Notes under the pieces: generated by a model
What the model was told of the DNA's origin: nothing
Seen by the model: only the letters and a program-made list of their open reading frames with translations
The model's database searches: none
Program-made: the position numbers and the translations under genes
Assembly (NCBI GenBank): GCA_012274165.1
Contig: JAAPAA010000143.1
Location: 1 to 5,576 of the forward strand
From: Thiobacillaceae bacterium
Lineage (GTDB): Bacteria; Pseudomonadota; Gammaproteobacteria; Burkholderiales; Thiobacillaceae
Direction: 5' to 3'
Length of the DNA: 5,576 nt
Shown here: piece by piece, positions 1 through 4,745 of the stretch
How positions within the stretch are numbered: the first letter of the stretch is position 1
Layout of the letters: the number at the start of each line of letters is the position of its first letter

Positions 1-152
1 AAATCGGGCCTGCCGGGCAATCGCTTATCGTGTAGTCGATAACGATAGCCCATGCCGAAAACCAGATGGCGCACAGCCATTTCCGGTGTTGTGTTTTTCG
101 ACTTTACGCGACTCATAAGCCAGCCGCGGCGCTCGGGACTCAATCTATCCAC
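1..152 (-). CDS. vsr: Very short patch repair (Vsr) endonuclease, N-terminal 50 codons, cut by window edge
   Basis: Read on the minus strand from a GTG at 152, this frame stays open to the window edge. It gives a typical Vsr N-terminus: MDRLSPERRGW, then LMSRVKSKNTTPEMAVRH at about residues 12-29, then GYRYRLHDKRLPGRPD at residues 35-50. Known for the family: Vsr nicks DNA 5' of the T in T:G mismatches made by deamination of 5-methylcytosine, and is usually encoded beside a Dcm-type cytosine methyltransferase. The catalytic core, which includes the metal-binding Asp and the zinc site, mostly lies beyond the edge, so activity cannot be judged. The GTG is preferred because an AGGG sits about six bases upstream on the minus strand and an in-frame stop lies two codons upstream. 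An internal ATG at 116 would remove the conserved LSPERRGWL start. It is transcribed away from the abiE genes. The methyltransferase partner, if present, would lie left of this window. Confidence 0.88.
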   Translation of the reverse strand, partial: MDRLSPERRGWLMSRVKSKNTTPEMAVRHLVFGMGYRYRLHDKRLPGRPD

Positions 153-440
153 ATTTTACCCTGCCGACTGCCTCCCCGCTCCGCAGACGCCCAATGTGTA
201 TTGGCCAACCGAAATGTCGGTCTTTATGGGCATCGTGTTCGACGGTTGCATAGATTTCAATTAAAACAATATGTTGAACCTACCCGATCAATTAATTGCC
301 CTGGTTTATCATGCACGCTCCTCATCAAAACTATAGCTGTCAAAGCCCGGCGCGAACAAATAGAGTCAAACAGGTCAGACACGATTGTTCGGGGCGGATC
401 AATAGCCAGGTTGCTCACAGCGGCAAGCGCCTTGGCTTGC
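153..440. other. Gene-free, relatively AT-rich intergenic region between vsr and the abiE control region
   Basis: I find no credible gene on either strand. The open frames here are short, lack ribosome binding sites and resemble no family I recognise. A CCAAT-GTGT-ATTGG inverted repeat at 191-204 lies about 40 bases upstream of the vsr start and could belong to its control region. Single TGTTC/GAACA pentamers occur at 236-240, 354-358 and 386-390, thinning out from the denser array to the right. Base composition is visibly poorer in GC than in the flanking genes, as often seen around acquired defence genes. Confidence 0.5.
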
Positions 441-457
441 TGTTCATAAAAACGCAA

Positions 458-476
458 TGTTCACGTTACGCGAACA
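458..476. repeat. Palindromic operator 1, distal copy
   Basis: TGTTCACGTTACGCGAACA is a 19-base palindrome with a single central base; eight of nine pairs match. It agrees with the copy at 518-536 at 17 of 19 positions. It lies about 10 bases upstream of the candidate -35 box. Confidence 0.75.
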
Positions 477-486
477 CAAATACAAC

Positions 487-515
487 TTGAACAATTGCCT
501 TTGTTCATCTATTCT
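487..515 (+). promoter_or_regulatory. Candidate sigma70 promoter of abiEi-abiEii
   Basis: TTGAAC at 487-492 and TATTCT at 510-515 are separated by 17 bases, and each box matches the consensus at four of six positions. Transcription would start near 522, giving a leader of about 25-30 bases. A perfect inverted repeat, TGAACAA at 488-494 and TTGTTCA at 501-507, overlaps the -35 box and spacer. A protein bound there would block RNA polymerase. Confidence 0.5.
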
Positions 516-517
516 CG

Positions 518-536
518 TGTTCACGTAACGCGAAAA
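518..536. repeat. Palindromic operator 2, proximal copy
   Basis: TGTTCACGTAACGCGAAAA is the second copy of the 19-base palindrome, with seven of nine pairs matching. The outer right half-site is degraded (GAAAA instead of GAACA). It overlaps the predicted transcription start and is centred exactly 60 bases from the distal copy. Confidence 0.7.
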
Positions 537-546
537 TCACTGAAAG

Positions 547-561
547 ATGAACATGGTTCAT
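547..561. repeat. Palindrome over the abiEi start codon
   Basis: ATGAAC-ATG-GTTCAT has perfect six-base arms around a three-base centre, and both possible abiEi start codons (547 and 553) lie inside it. It could act as a fourth operator or as a weak mRNA hairpin hiding the start. It may also be partly coincidental. Confidence 0.4.
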
Positions 562-1632
562 GGCTTACACCCTGCCGGGGACGCGAATCAGCTGCTACAG
601 CGAGCCATAGAGGCATTTCGTCTGGTGACGGGTATCGAGGGGAAAATTGGCCTTGATCAAATTCAAGAGCCACTCGATGCGGGCGCCGATGCCGTGGTCG
701 AATTTGAAAAAGGCACGGGGCGCACCCAATACGCCGCCGAGGTCAGGCTGGCGGCCATCGATCGCCTCAAAATGCTGGAAGCTTGGCAAGACCAGCGCAC
801 CACTTGCCGAATTCCCCGGATGCTGGTGGTGCCGTACATGACGACCGAGATGGCGGAACGCTGCAAGCTGCTGAACATTCCGTTCCTCGACGCCGCTGGC
901 AATGCCTATCTGGATGCCCCTGGCCTGTTCGTATTTGTCGCCGGGCGGAAGAAGCCCGACATCCCGGAATTGAAGACACACGTTGCGCCGCACCAGGCGT
1001 TTAAACCAACCGGGATGCGGATCATCTTCGCGTTGTTGATGAATCCTGCCCTCGCTGCAAAAAACTACCGGGATATCGCCCAGGCCGCAGGTGTCGCGCT
1101 GGGGACGGTGGGCTGGGTATTGAGGGATCTGAATGCCAAGGGGTATCTGCATGAGGTGCTGCGGGGCGAAAAGCGCTTGCTTAACCCCGACCGCCTGATG
1201 CAGGAGTGGGTTGCTTTTTACCCGGTGAAGCTACACCCGAAACTGAATGCGCGCCGCTTTCGCGCGCCCCATCCTGACTGGTGGAAGACCCTCGATCTCG
1301 CTGCATACGAAGCGCGCTGGGGAGGCGAGGTCGCCGCGGACAAGCTGACTGGATATTTGAAGCCAACCACCTTCACCCTTTACCTGCATGGCAAGCCCGA
1401 CCAGCTGATCCTGGAACAACGGCTCCGGCCCGATGCGAACGGCGATATTGAAGTGCTGGAAGCATTCTGGGACGTGGCTGAAGAGGACGCCTGGCAGGGC
1501 GGCCATCCCAACGACACCGTTCCGCCCTTGCTCGCCTATGCCGATCTGATGGCAACCACGGATAGCAGGAATCTTGAAACTGCACGGATGATCTATGACC
1601 GTTATTTGGCCAACGCTGAAAATCAGGCCTGA
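547..1632 (+). CDS. abiEi: Type IV toxin-antitoxin system AbiEi family antitoxin / transcriptional regulator
   Basis: This 361-residue protein matches my recollection of the long AbiEi antitoxin family (formerly DUF2186). In type IV systems the antitoxin neutralises the toxin without a stable complex and also represses its own operon. Residues about 60-135 form an alpha/beta region with PYMTTEMAERCKLLNIPFLDAAGNAYLD, faintly like a degenerate PD-(D/E)xK fold; that resemblance is inference. Residues about 157-203 form a winged helix, with AKNYRDIAQAAGVALGTVGWVLRDL as the helix-turn-helix. The C-terminal domain carries PPLLAYADLM (326-335) and RNLETARMIYDRYL (341-354), the family's typical ending. 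The start is uncertain: ATG 547 abuts the purine run GAAAG, whereas ATG 553, which gives 359 residues, has it six bases upstream. Its 3' end overlaps the toxin gene by 38 bases, and the operator array lies just upstream. Confidence 0.88.
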   Translation: MNMVHGLHPAGDANQLLQRAIEAFRLVTGIEGKIGLDQIQEPLDAGADAVVEFEKGTGRTQYAAEVRLAAIDRLKMLEAWQDQRTTCRIPRMLVVPYMTTEMAERCKLLNIPFLDAAGNAYLDAPGLFVFVAGRKKPDIPELKTHVAPHQAFKPTGMRIIFALLMNPALAAKNYRDIAQAAGVALGTVGWVLRDLNAKGYLHEVLRGEKRLLNPDRLMQEWVAFYPVKLHPKLNARRFRAPHPDWWKTLDLAAYEARWGGEVAADKLTGYLKPTTFTLYLHGKPDQLILEQRLRPDANGDIEVLEAFWDVAEEDAWQGGHPNDTVPPLLAYADLMATTDSRNLETARMIYDRYLANAENQA

Positions 1633-2488
1633 CAAGCCGCTTGAAGCTACGCAACTGGAGATCATGCGGCATGTGGATCAGGTGGCTCGCAGCCTCGACC
1701 TCCGCTACTTTGTGGCTGGCGCGCTGGCCCGGGTCATCCTGCTTGAGCATGTGCACGGACAAAGCCCCGGCCCGGCCACACGGGATATCGATTTTGGGGT
1801 GACGGTAGAAGACTGGGCCACGTTTCAGTCCCTGAAAAATGGGCTGATCGATACGGGGGCATTTGAAACCTCCCCCGGCGCCGAGCATCGGTTGATCTAT
1901 GGTCTCAGCCCACATCGCCCCTGGATCGATCTCGTACCATTTGGCGGTATTGAGCAGGATGGCAGAATAATCGTCTGGCCGCCTGATCGTGCCATGGTCA
2001 TGAACGTTGCAGGATTCAGCGAGGCGGCTGATGCCGCTGTCGAAGTCGAGATTGTTCCGGGCCTCACCGTGGCGGTTGCTTCGCTCCCCTCGCTGGCCGT
2101 GCTGAAGCTCATCACCTGGCTGGATCGCTGGCCGGACAATCGGGGGAAAGATGCGCAGGACTTTTTCCACATCCTTTCGAGATATGCAGAGGCGGGAAAT
2201 ATGGATCGTCTATACGACTCGGAACAGGAATTGATTACTCGGGCAGACTTCGACCCCGACCTGGCTGGCGCAGGACTGCTCGGCAAAGAGGCAGCGCAAC
2301 TCTGCCTGCCCGAGACAGCTTCACTCATCACCCGATTGTTTTCCGACAGCCAAGCGTTTGAGCGATTCACGAGCCACATCCTCAGCGAGGTACCGATGGA
2401 TAGCGATAACGCCAGAGCAGAAAAGGTGCGGCGCTACCTAGGGCTGTTCATTACCTCGTTCAGCGAGTGTTTAACCAGCCCACAATAA
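1595..2488 (+). CDS. abiEii: Nucleotidyltransferase toxin, AbiEii/AbiGii family
   Basis: This 297-residue protein has the AbiEii/AbiGii (DUF1814) DNA polymerase beta-like nucleotidyltransferase pattern. The family's toxins transfer nucleotides, and some related enzymes modify the acceptor end of tRNAs, stopping growth and aborting phage infection. Visible motifs are YFVAGALAR (38-46, the motif I loop), ATRDIDFGV (61-69, with the metal-binding Asp64 and Asp66), WIDLVPFGGIE (110-120, with the likely third carboxylate Asp112), and KLITWLDR...RGKDAQDF (171-190), the basic/acidic motif typical of the family. All catalytic positions are present, so the toxin should be active. The ATG at 1595 lies inside the antitoxin gene, with GGAT a few bases upstream, which implies translational coupling. 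The next in-frame ATG (1664) would drop the conserved KPLEATQLEI segment. The target substrate cannot be told from sequence. Confidence 0.92.
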   Translation: MTVIWPTLKIRPDKPLEATQLEIMRHVDQVARSLDLRYFVAGALARVILLEHVHGQSPGPATRDIDFGVTVEDWATFQSLKNGLIDTGAFETSPGAEHRLIYGLSPHRPWIDLVPFGGIEQDGRIIVWPPDRAMVMNVAGFSEAADAAVEVEIVPGLTVAVASLPSLAVLKLITWLDRWPDNRGKDAQDFFHILSRYAEAGNMDRLYDSEQELITRADFDPDLAGAGLLGKEAAQLCLPETASLITRLFSDSQAFERFTSHILSEVPMDSDNARAEKVRRYLGLFITSFSECLTSPQ

Positions 2489-2555
2489 TTGCCTGAATCT
2501 TGGCGATGCGCGGGACGCAAATGTCCGGGGTACGTGGCTCGACATTTTAATTGCG

Positions 2556-2834
2556 ATGCTGACCCCTTATCGCTCCGACGAAGCCATCAAGCAGGCCATC
2601 CTCGCCGGCCTCGGCATCTCCGCCCTGTCCCGCCACGCCCTCACCCTCAACGCACCCGGCCAGTTCGCCGTGCTGGATGTCGTGGGATTTCCGATCCTGC
2701 GCCACTGGTACGCCGTGTATCCGGCGGGGCGTGAATTGTCGGTGGTGGCGCGGGCGTTTCTGGATTATTTGCTGGGGCGGGGGGATGGAGCGCCGGCTAC
2801 GCAGAACAAGAAAAAGCAGCCGAGTGTAGTGTAG
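2556..2834 (+). pseudogene. C-terminal remnant of a LysR-family regulator (CbbR-like)
   Basis: From about 2568 the frame reads SDEAIKQAILAGLGISALSRHAL, then LDVVGFPILRHWYAVYPAGRELSVVARAFLDYLL. This is the end of the substrate-binding domain of CbbR-type LysR regulators, which control the Calvin-cycle operon in many proteobacteria. Full members have roughly 300-330 residues with an N-terminal winged helix; only the last 80-90 are present. The frame is open upstream to a stop at 2472-2474, but the intervening codons (LNLGDARDANVRGTWLDILIA) are not recognisable as LysR. No ribosome binding site precedes the ATG at 2556, and no N-terminal LysR sequence occurs in the window. The fragment starts some 70 bases after abiEii, so the AbiE module or an associated deletion probably removed the front of the gene. 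The short reading frame may be untranslated. Confidence 0.8.
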
Positions 2835-3128
2835 TGTGATGTGGCCGGAACAGAGATGGGCGCCCCAGGCAGTGCGAGCTTCCTAAAACCACGCCCCTCC
2901 CATCACAGCACATCGCACTCCGTACGCCAGCGTACAGACCGCTCTTGGGGATGCGACTACCCTTGCACATTCATCGGGAGCTTCTATAAAAGCTGTCCAG
3001 GCGGTCGCCCGTTTTTACCTTCTGTGGCCATTCGCTGCGAGAGGTGTCGAGATGGCGAGAGACCGGCTGCGACCAAGATGCTCGATTGGCAATTCCGCCC
3101 GTCGGGTCCCGAACCAAAGGAGATTGAT
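2835..3128 (+). promoter_or_regulatory. Intergenic region and probable promoter of csbD
   Basis: No gene is seen in these roughly 290 bases. TTGCAC (2963-2968) and TATAAA (2985-2990), 16 bases apart, form a candidate promoter. The -10 box matches five of six consensus positions and is preceded by C (CTATAAA), a base favoured by the stationary-phase sigma factor RpoS. The -35 match is poor, which would also suit RpoS. A perfect palindrome, GTACGC-CA-GCGTAC (2922-2935), lies about 28 bases upstream of the -35 and may be an operator. The implied leader is about 130 bases long. Confidence 0.45.
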
Positions 3129-3338
3129 ATGGACTGGAATATCGTGGAAGGCAACTGGAAACAGTTCAAAGGGAAGGTGAAAACACAGTGGGGCAAGCTT
3201 ACCGACGATCACCTCGACGTCATTGCCGGCAAGCGCGACGTGCTGGCGGGCAAGATCCAGGAGTCTTATGGCATCACCAAGGACGAAGCCGAGAAGCAGA
3301 TCAAGGACTTTGAAGCGCGCAACAAGGACCTCTCTTAG
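3129..3338 (+). CDS. CsbD family stress-response protein
   Basis: This 69-residue protein is close to the full length of CsbD/YjbJ proteins. It begins MDWNIVEGNWKQFKGKVKTQWGKLTDDHLDVIAGK, the hallmark of the family, and ends in a charged helix (residues 48-66). It is small, very hydrophilic and rich in Lys and Asp, with no signal peptide, so it should be cytoplasmic. Family members are abundant and induced by general stress (sigmaB in Bacillus, stationary phase or osmotic stress in Gram-negatives), but their molecular role is unknown. The start is fixed by AAGGAG at 3117-3122, six bases before the ATG. The frame is open further upstream to about 2841, but that extension lacks CsbD similarity and overlaps the likely promoter. 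It is probably monocistronic: a strong hairpin follows ten bases after the stop. Confidence 0.93.
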   Translation: MDWNIVEGNWKQFKGKVKTQWGKLTDDHLDVIAGKRDVLAGKIQESYGITKDEAEKQIKDFEARNKDLS

Positions 3339-3347
3339 TGGTCCTGT

Positions 3348-3374
3348 CTGGCTCTGTGCCACGCACAGCGCCAG
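3348..3374 (+). terminator. Stem-loop after csbD, no U-tract
   Basis: CTGGC at 3348-3352 pairs with GCCAG at 3370-3374, and CTGTGC (3354-3359) with GCACAG (3363-3368). That makes an 11-pair stem with one mismatch and a CAC loop. A second perfect hairpin, GGCATCA-GT-TGATGCC, follows at 3386-3401. Neither is followed by a T-run, so these may be mRNA-protecting hairpins rather than classical rho-independent terminators. Confidence 0.4.
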
Positions 3375-3475
3375 GCTAGCGGTGTGGCATCAGTTGATGC
3401 CTCCGCTTGATTGATCGGCGCGATAAGTACAGCGCAGCCGCTACGGCAACGCCTCCACAAGAGAATCAAAAGATC

Positions 3476-3712
3476 ATGAATACCCCCTCTGCTGCCGACG
3501 GTGATCGTCCTGACGAAGCCGGCTATTCCACCCCCGGATGCACATGCCCCCGCTGCGACAACCCTGCGTATCGCGTCCCACGCAGAGTTGTCGATTTGCT
3601 TGTGAGCATGTTCATGACAGTCAGCCGCTACCGCTGCCATTCGATGGAGTGCGGCTGGGAAGGCAATCTGCGCGTGAAGCGGCATGCCCTTTTGATGTCG
3701 GGACTGCGGTGA
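3476..3712 (+). CDS. Small zinc-ribbon protein, function unknown
   Basis: This frame encodes 78 residues. CPRC (Cys24 and Cys27) and RYRCHSMECGWEG (Cys54 and Cys59) form two cysteine knuckles of a zinc ribbon, separated by a hydrophobic stretch (VDLLVSMFMTVS, residues 39-50). That stretch is too short and interrupted to be a clear membrane span. Cys22 is an additional cysteine. The N-terminal 20 residues are polar and probably disordered. I associate similar CPRC...YRC...CGWEG proteins with betaproteobacteria, but I know no assigned function; nucleic-acid or protein binding is the usual guess for such ribbons. The ATG at 3476 is chosen because an upstream TTG at 3407 only adds low-complexity sequence from the hairpin region. 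The Shine-Dalgarno is weak (AAGAGA about a dozen bases upstream). It sits between csbD and the OmpA-like lipoprotein gene, transcribed the same way, with sizeable gaps on both sides. Confidence 0.72.
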   Translation: MNTPSAADGDRPDEAGYSTPGCTCPRCDNPAYRVPRRVVDLLVSMFMTVSRYRCHSMECGWEGNLRVKRHALLMSGLR

Positions 3713-3720
3713 ACCGCATG

Positions 3721-3755
3721 GCAGGGGAAAGGGTGCATCCGGCCGTTCCTCCTGC
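3721..3755 (+). terminator. Stem-loop after the zinc-ribbon gene, no U-tract
   Basis: GCAGGGGAA (3721-3729) pairs with TTCC-T-CCTGC (3746-3755), giving nine pairs with a single bulged T and a 16-base loop. It starts eight bases after the stop codon. The absence of a following T-run leaves its role as a terminator uncertain. Confidence 0.35.
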
Positions 3756-3833
3756 ACATCTACAATGTTTCAAGCCTGATTGGTGGCAGTAGTCATCGCG
3801 CAACCAGGCCATGCATCAAGCAAGACCGCTCGC

Positions 3834-3869
3834 CACAGGAACCGGAAGTCCTGTGCCCATACCTAAAAT
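3834..3869 (+). promoter_or_regulatory. Inverted repeat and candidate -10 box upstream of the OmpA-like lipoprotein gene
   Basis: CACAGGA (3834-3840) and TCCTGTG (3849-3855) are perfect seven-base arms separated by eight bases. TAAAAT (3864-3869) fits a -10 box at five of six positions, and the repeat would then lie where a -35 region is expected. No good -35 hexamer is seen, so the promoter may need an activator bound to the repeat. Confidence 0.4.
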
Positions 3870-3895
3870 GTTTTTAATTGAACCGGAGTTATTCC

Positions 3896-4561
3896 ATGAA
3901 AAAAATCATTGTTTCTCTTAGCGCCATCGCAATTGGTCTCGGCGGTCTTGCCGGCTGCGCCAACATGACCGAAACGCAAAAAACCACCGGCACAGGTGCG
4001 GCGATTGGCGCCGCTGCCGGAACGATAATCGGTGTCGCAACAGCCGGCGGCAACAAGGGCAAAAGCGCCGCGACCGGCGCGGTCATAGGCGCGGCAGTGG
4101 GTGCGGGTGGCGGCTATCTGTGGTCGAAGCATATGGAGGAACAAAAGGCGGCGATGGAGCAAGCCACCCAGGGAACCGGCGTGAGCGTAAGCCAGACCGC
4201 CGATAACCAGCTCAAGCTGGAGATCCCGAGCGATGTGTCCTTCGACACCGGCCGCTATGACATCAAACCGAACCTGCGTCCGGTCCTCGATCGCTTCGCC
4301 ACCACCCTGAATCAAAACCCGGTGACGACGGTGAGCATCATCGGCCACACCGACAGCACCGGCTCGGATGCAATCAATAATCCGCTTTCGGTCAATCGCG
4401 CCGCCTCGACACGCAATTACCTCGTTGCCCGCGGGGTAGCGACGAACCGTATTGCCATCGATGGTCGCGGCTCGCACGAACCGATCGCTGACAACAACAC
4501 GCTAGAAGGCCGTGCGATGAACCGCCGCGTCGAGATTTTCGTGGCAGAACCTGCACGCTGA
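3896..4561 (+). CDS. OmpA-family outer-membrane lipoprotein with glycine zipper (YiaD-like)
   Basis: This 221-residue protein has three parts. Residues 1-20 are a lipoprotein signal peptide ending in the lipobox LAGC with Cys21; Ala at +2 suggests outer-membrane sorting. Residues about 32-75 are a glycine zipper (TGAAIGAAAGTIIG, then TGAVIGAAVGAGGG), which probably packs in or against the membrane. Residues about 105-218 are an OmpA C-terminal peptidoglycan-binding domain. GHTDSTGS (150-157) with Asp153 and Arg168, 15 residues apart, matches the known pair that binds diaminopimelate, and NRRVEIFV (209-216) is the family's closing motif. The protein therefore tethers the outer membrane to the cell wall. 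GGAG at 3885-3888, seven bases before the ATG, fixes the start; an upstream TTG at 3878 would spoil the signal peptide. It appears to be a single-gene unit. Confidence 0.93.
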   Translation: MKKIIVSLSAIAIGLGGLAGCANMTETQKTTGTGAAIGAAAGTIIGVATAGGNKGKSAATGAVIGAAVGAGGGYLWSKHMEEQKAAMEQATQGTGVSVSQTADNQLKLEIPSDVSFDTGRYDIKPNLRPVLDRFATTLNQNPVTTVSIIGHTDSTGSDAINNPLSVNRAASTRNYLVARGVATNRIAIDGRGSHEPIADNNTLEGRAMNRRVEIFVAEPAR

Positions 4562-4745
4562 CGATGGCGCTTATCCGGGCAATCCGGCTTTACGCCTCTC
4601 GCCATCGGCACCAGGAACGAGTCGTCCTGATCGTGCGGCATCCGCGCTGACCCCTCAGAAAACCTGAACGGGGCATAGGCACTGCGCTTTTCATCTGGCC
4701 GGGCAAGCAGGTAAGCTCGCTCATCGGCTTAAGTGGAATGACCGC
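4562..4745. other. Intergenic region with two inverted repeats
   Basis: CGATGGCG (4562-4569) and CGCCATCG (4600-4607) are perfect eight-base arms enclosing 30 bases that themselves contain two CCGG tetramers. The repeat overlaps the ompA-like gene's stop region and may end its transcript. A second hairpin pairs CCCCTCAG (4651-4658) with CTGA-AC-GGGG (4664-4673), with a two-base bulge. Neither has a T-run. No convincing promoter for the downstream oxidoreductase is visible. Confidence 0.4.

Larger units (their letters stand above)
441..561 (+). promoter_or_regulatory. Operator array in front of abiE
   Basis: The hexamer TGTTCA or its complement TGAACA occurs six times, starting at 441, 458, 488, 502, 518 and 548. 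About 0.06 copies would be expected in 113 random bases. Most copies form palindromes centred at 467, 497.5, 527 and 554, so the first three are 30 bases apart. The group covers the only good promoter and the start codon of the antitoxin gene. AbiEi antitoxins are known to repress their own operon by binding inverted repeats, so the array is most likely the autoregulatory operator. That role is inferred. Confidence 0.7.

Noticed and set aside
66..449. A 127-codon plus-strand frame
   Set aside because: It runs antisense to the clear Vsr coding frame and then through the gene-free region; its composition is not protein-like.
257..457. A 66-codon frame on the minus strand between vsr and abiE
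   Set aside because: It starts at a TTG next to the operator, has no ribosome binding site and resembles no family I know.
1373..2170. A 265-codon minus-strand frame
   Set aside because: It is an antisense shadow of abiEi and abiEii, whose plus-strand products carry recognisable motifs.
487..2494. AATTGCCT at 493-500 and 2487-2494 as direct repeats flanking the AbiE genes
   Set aside because: Eight bases is within chance over this distance, and the left copy lies inside the promoter, so it is not a convincing target-site duplication.
2816..2840. GTGTA/GTGTG microrepeat at the end of the LysR remnant
   Set aside because: Too short and irregular to be a meaningful tandem repeat.
2841..3128. 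N-terminal extension of CsbD by about 96 residues
   Set aside because: The family starts at MDWN, a strong Shine-Dalgarno precedes that ATG, and the extension overlaps the likely promoter.
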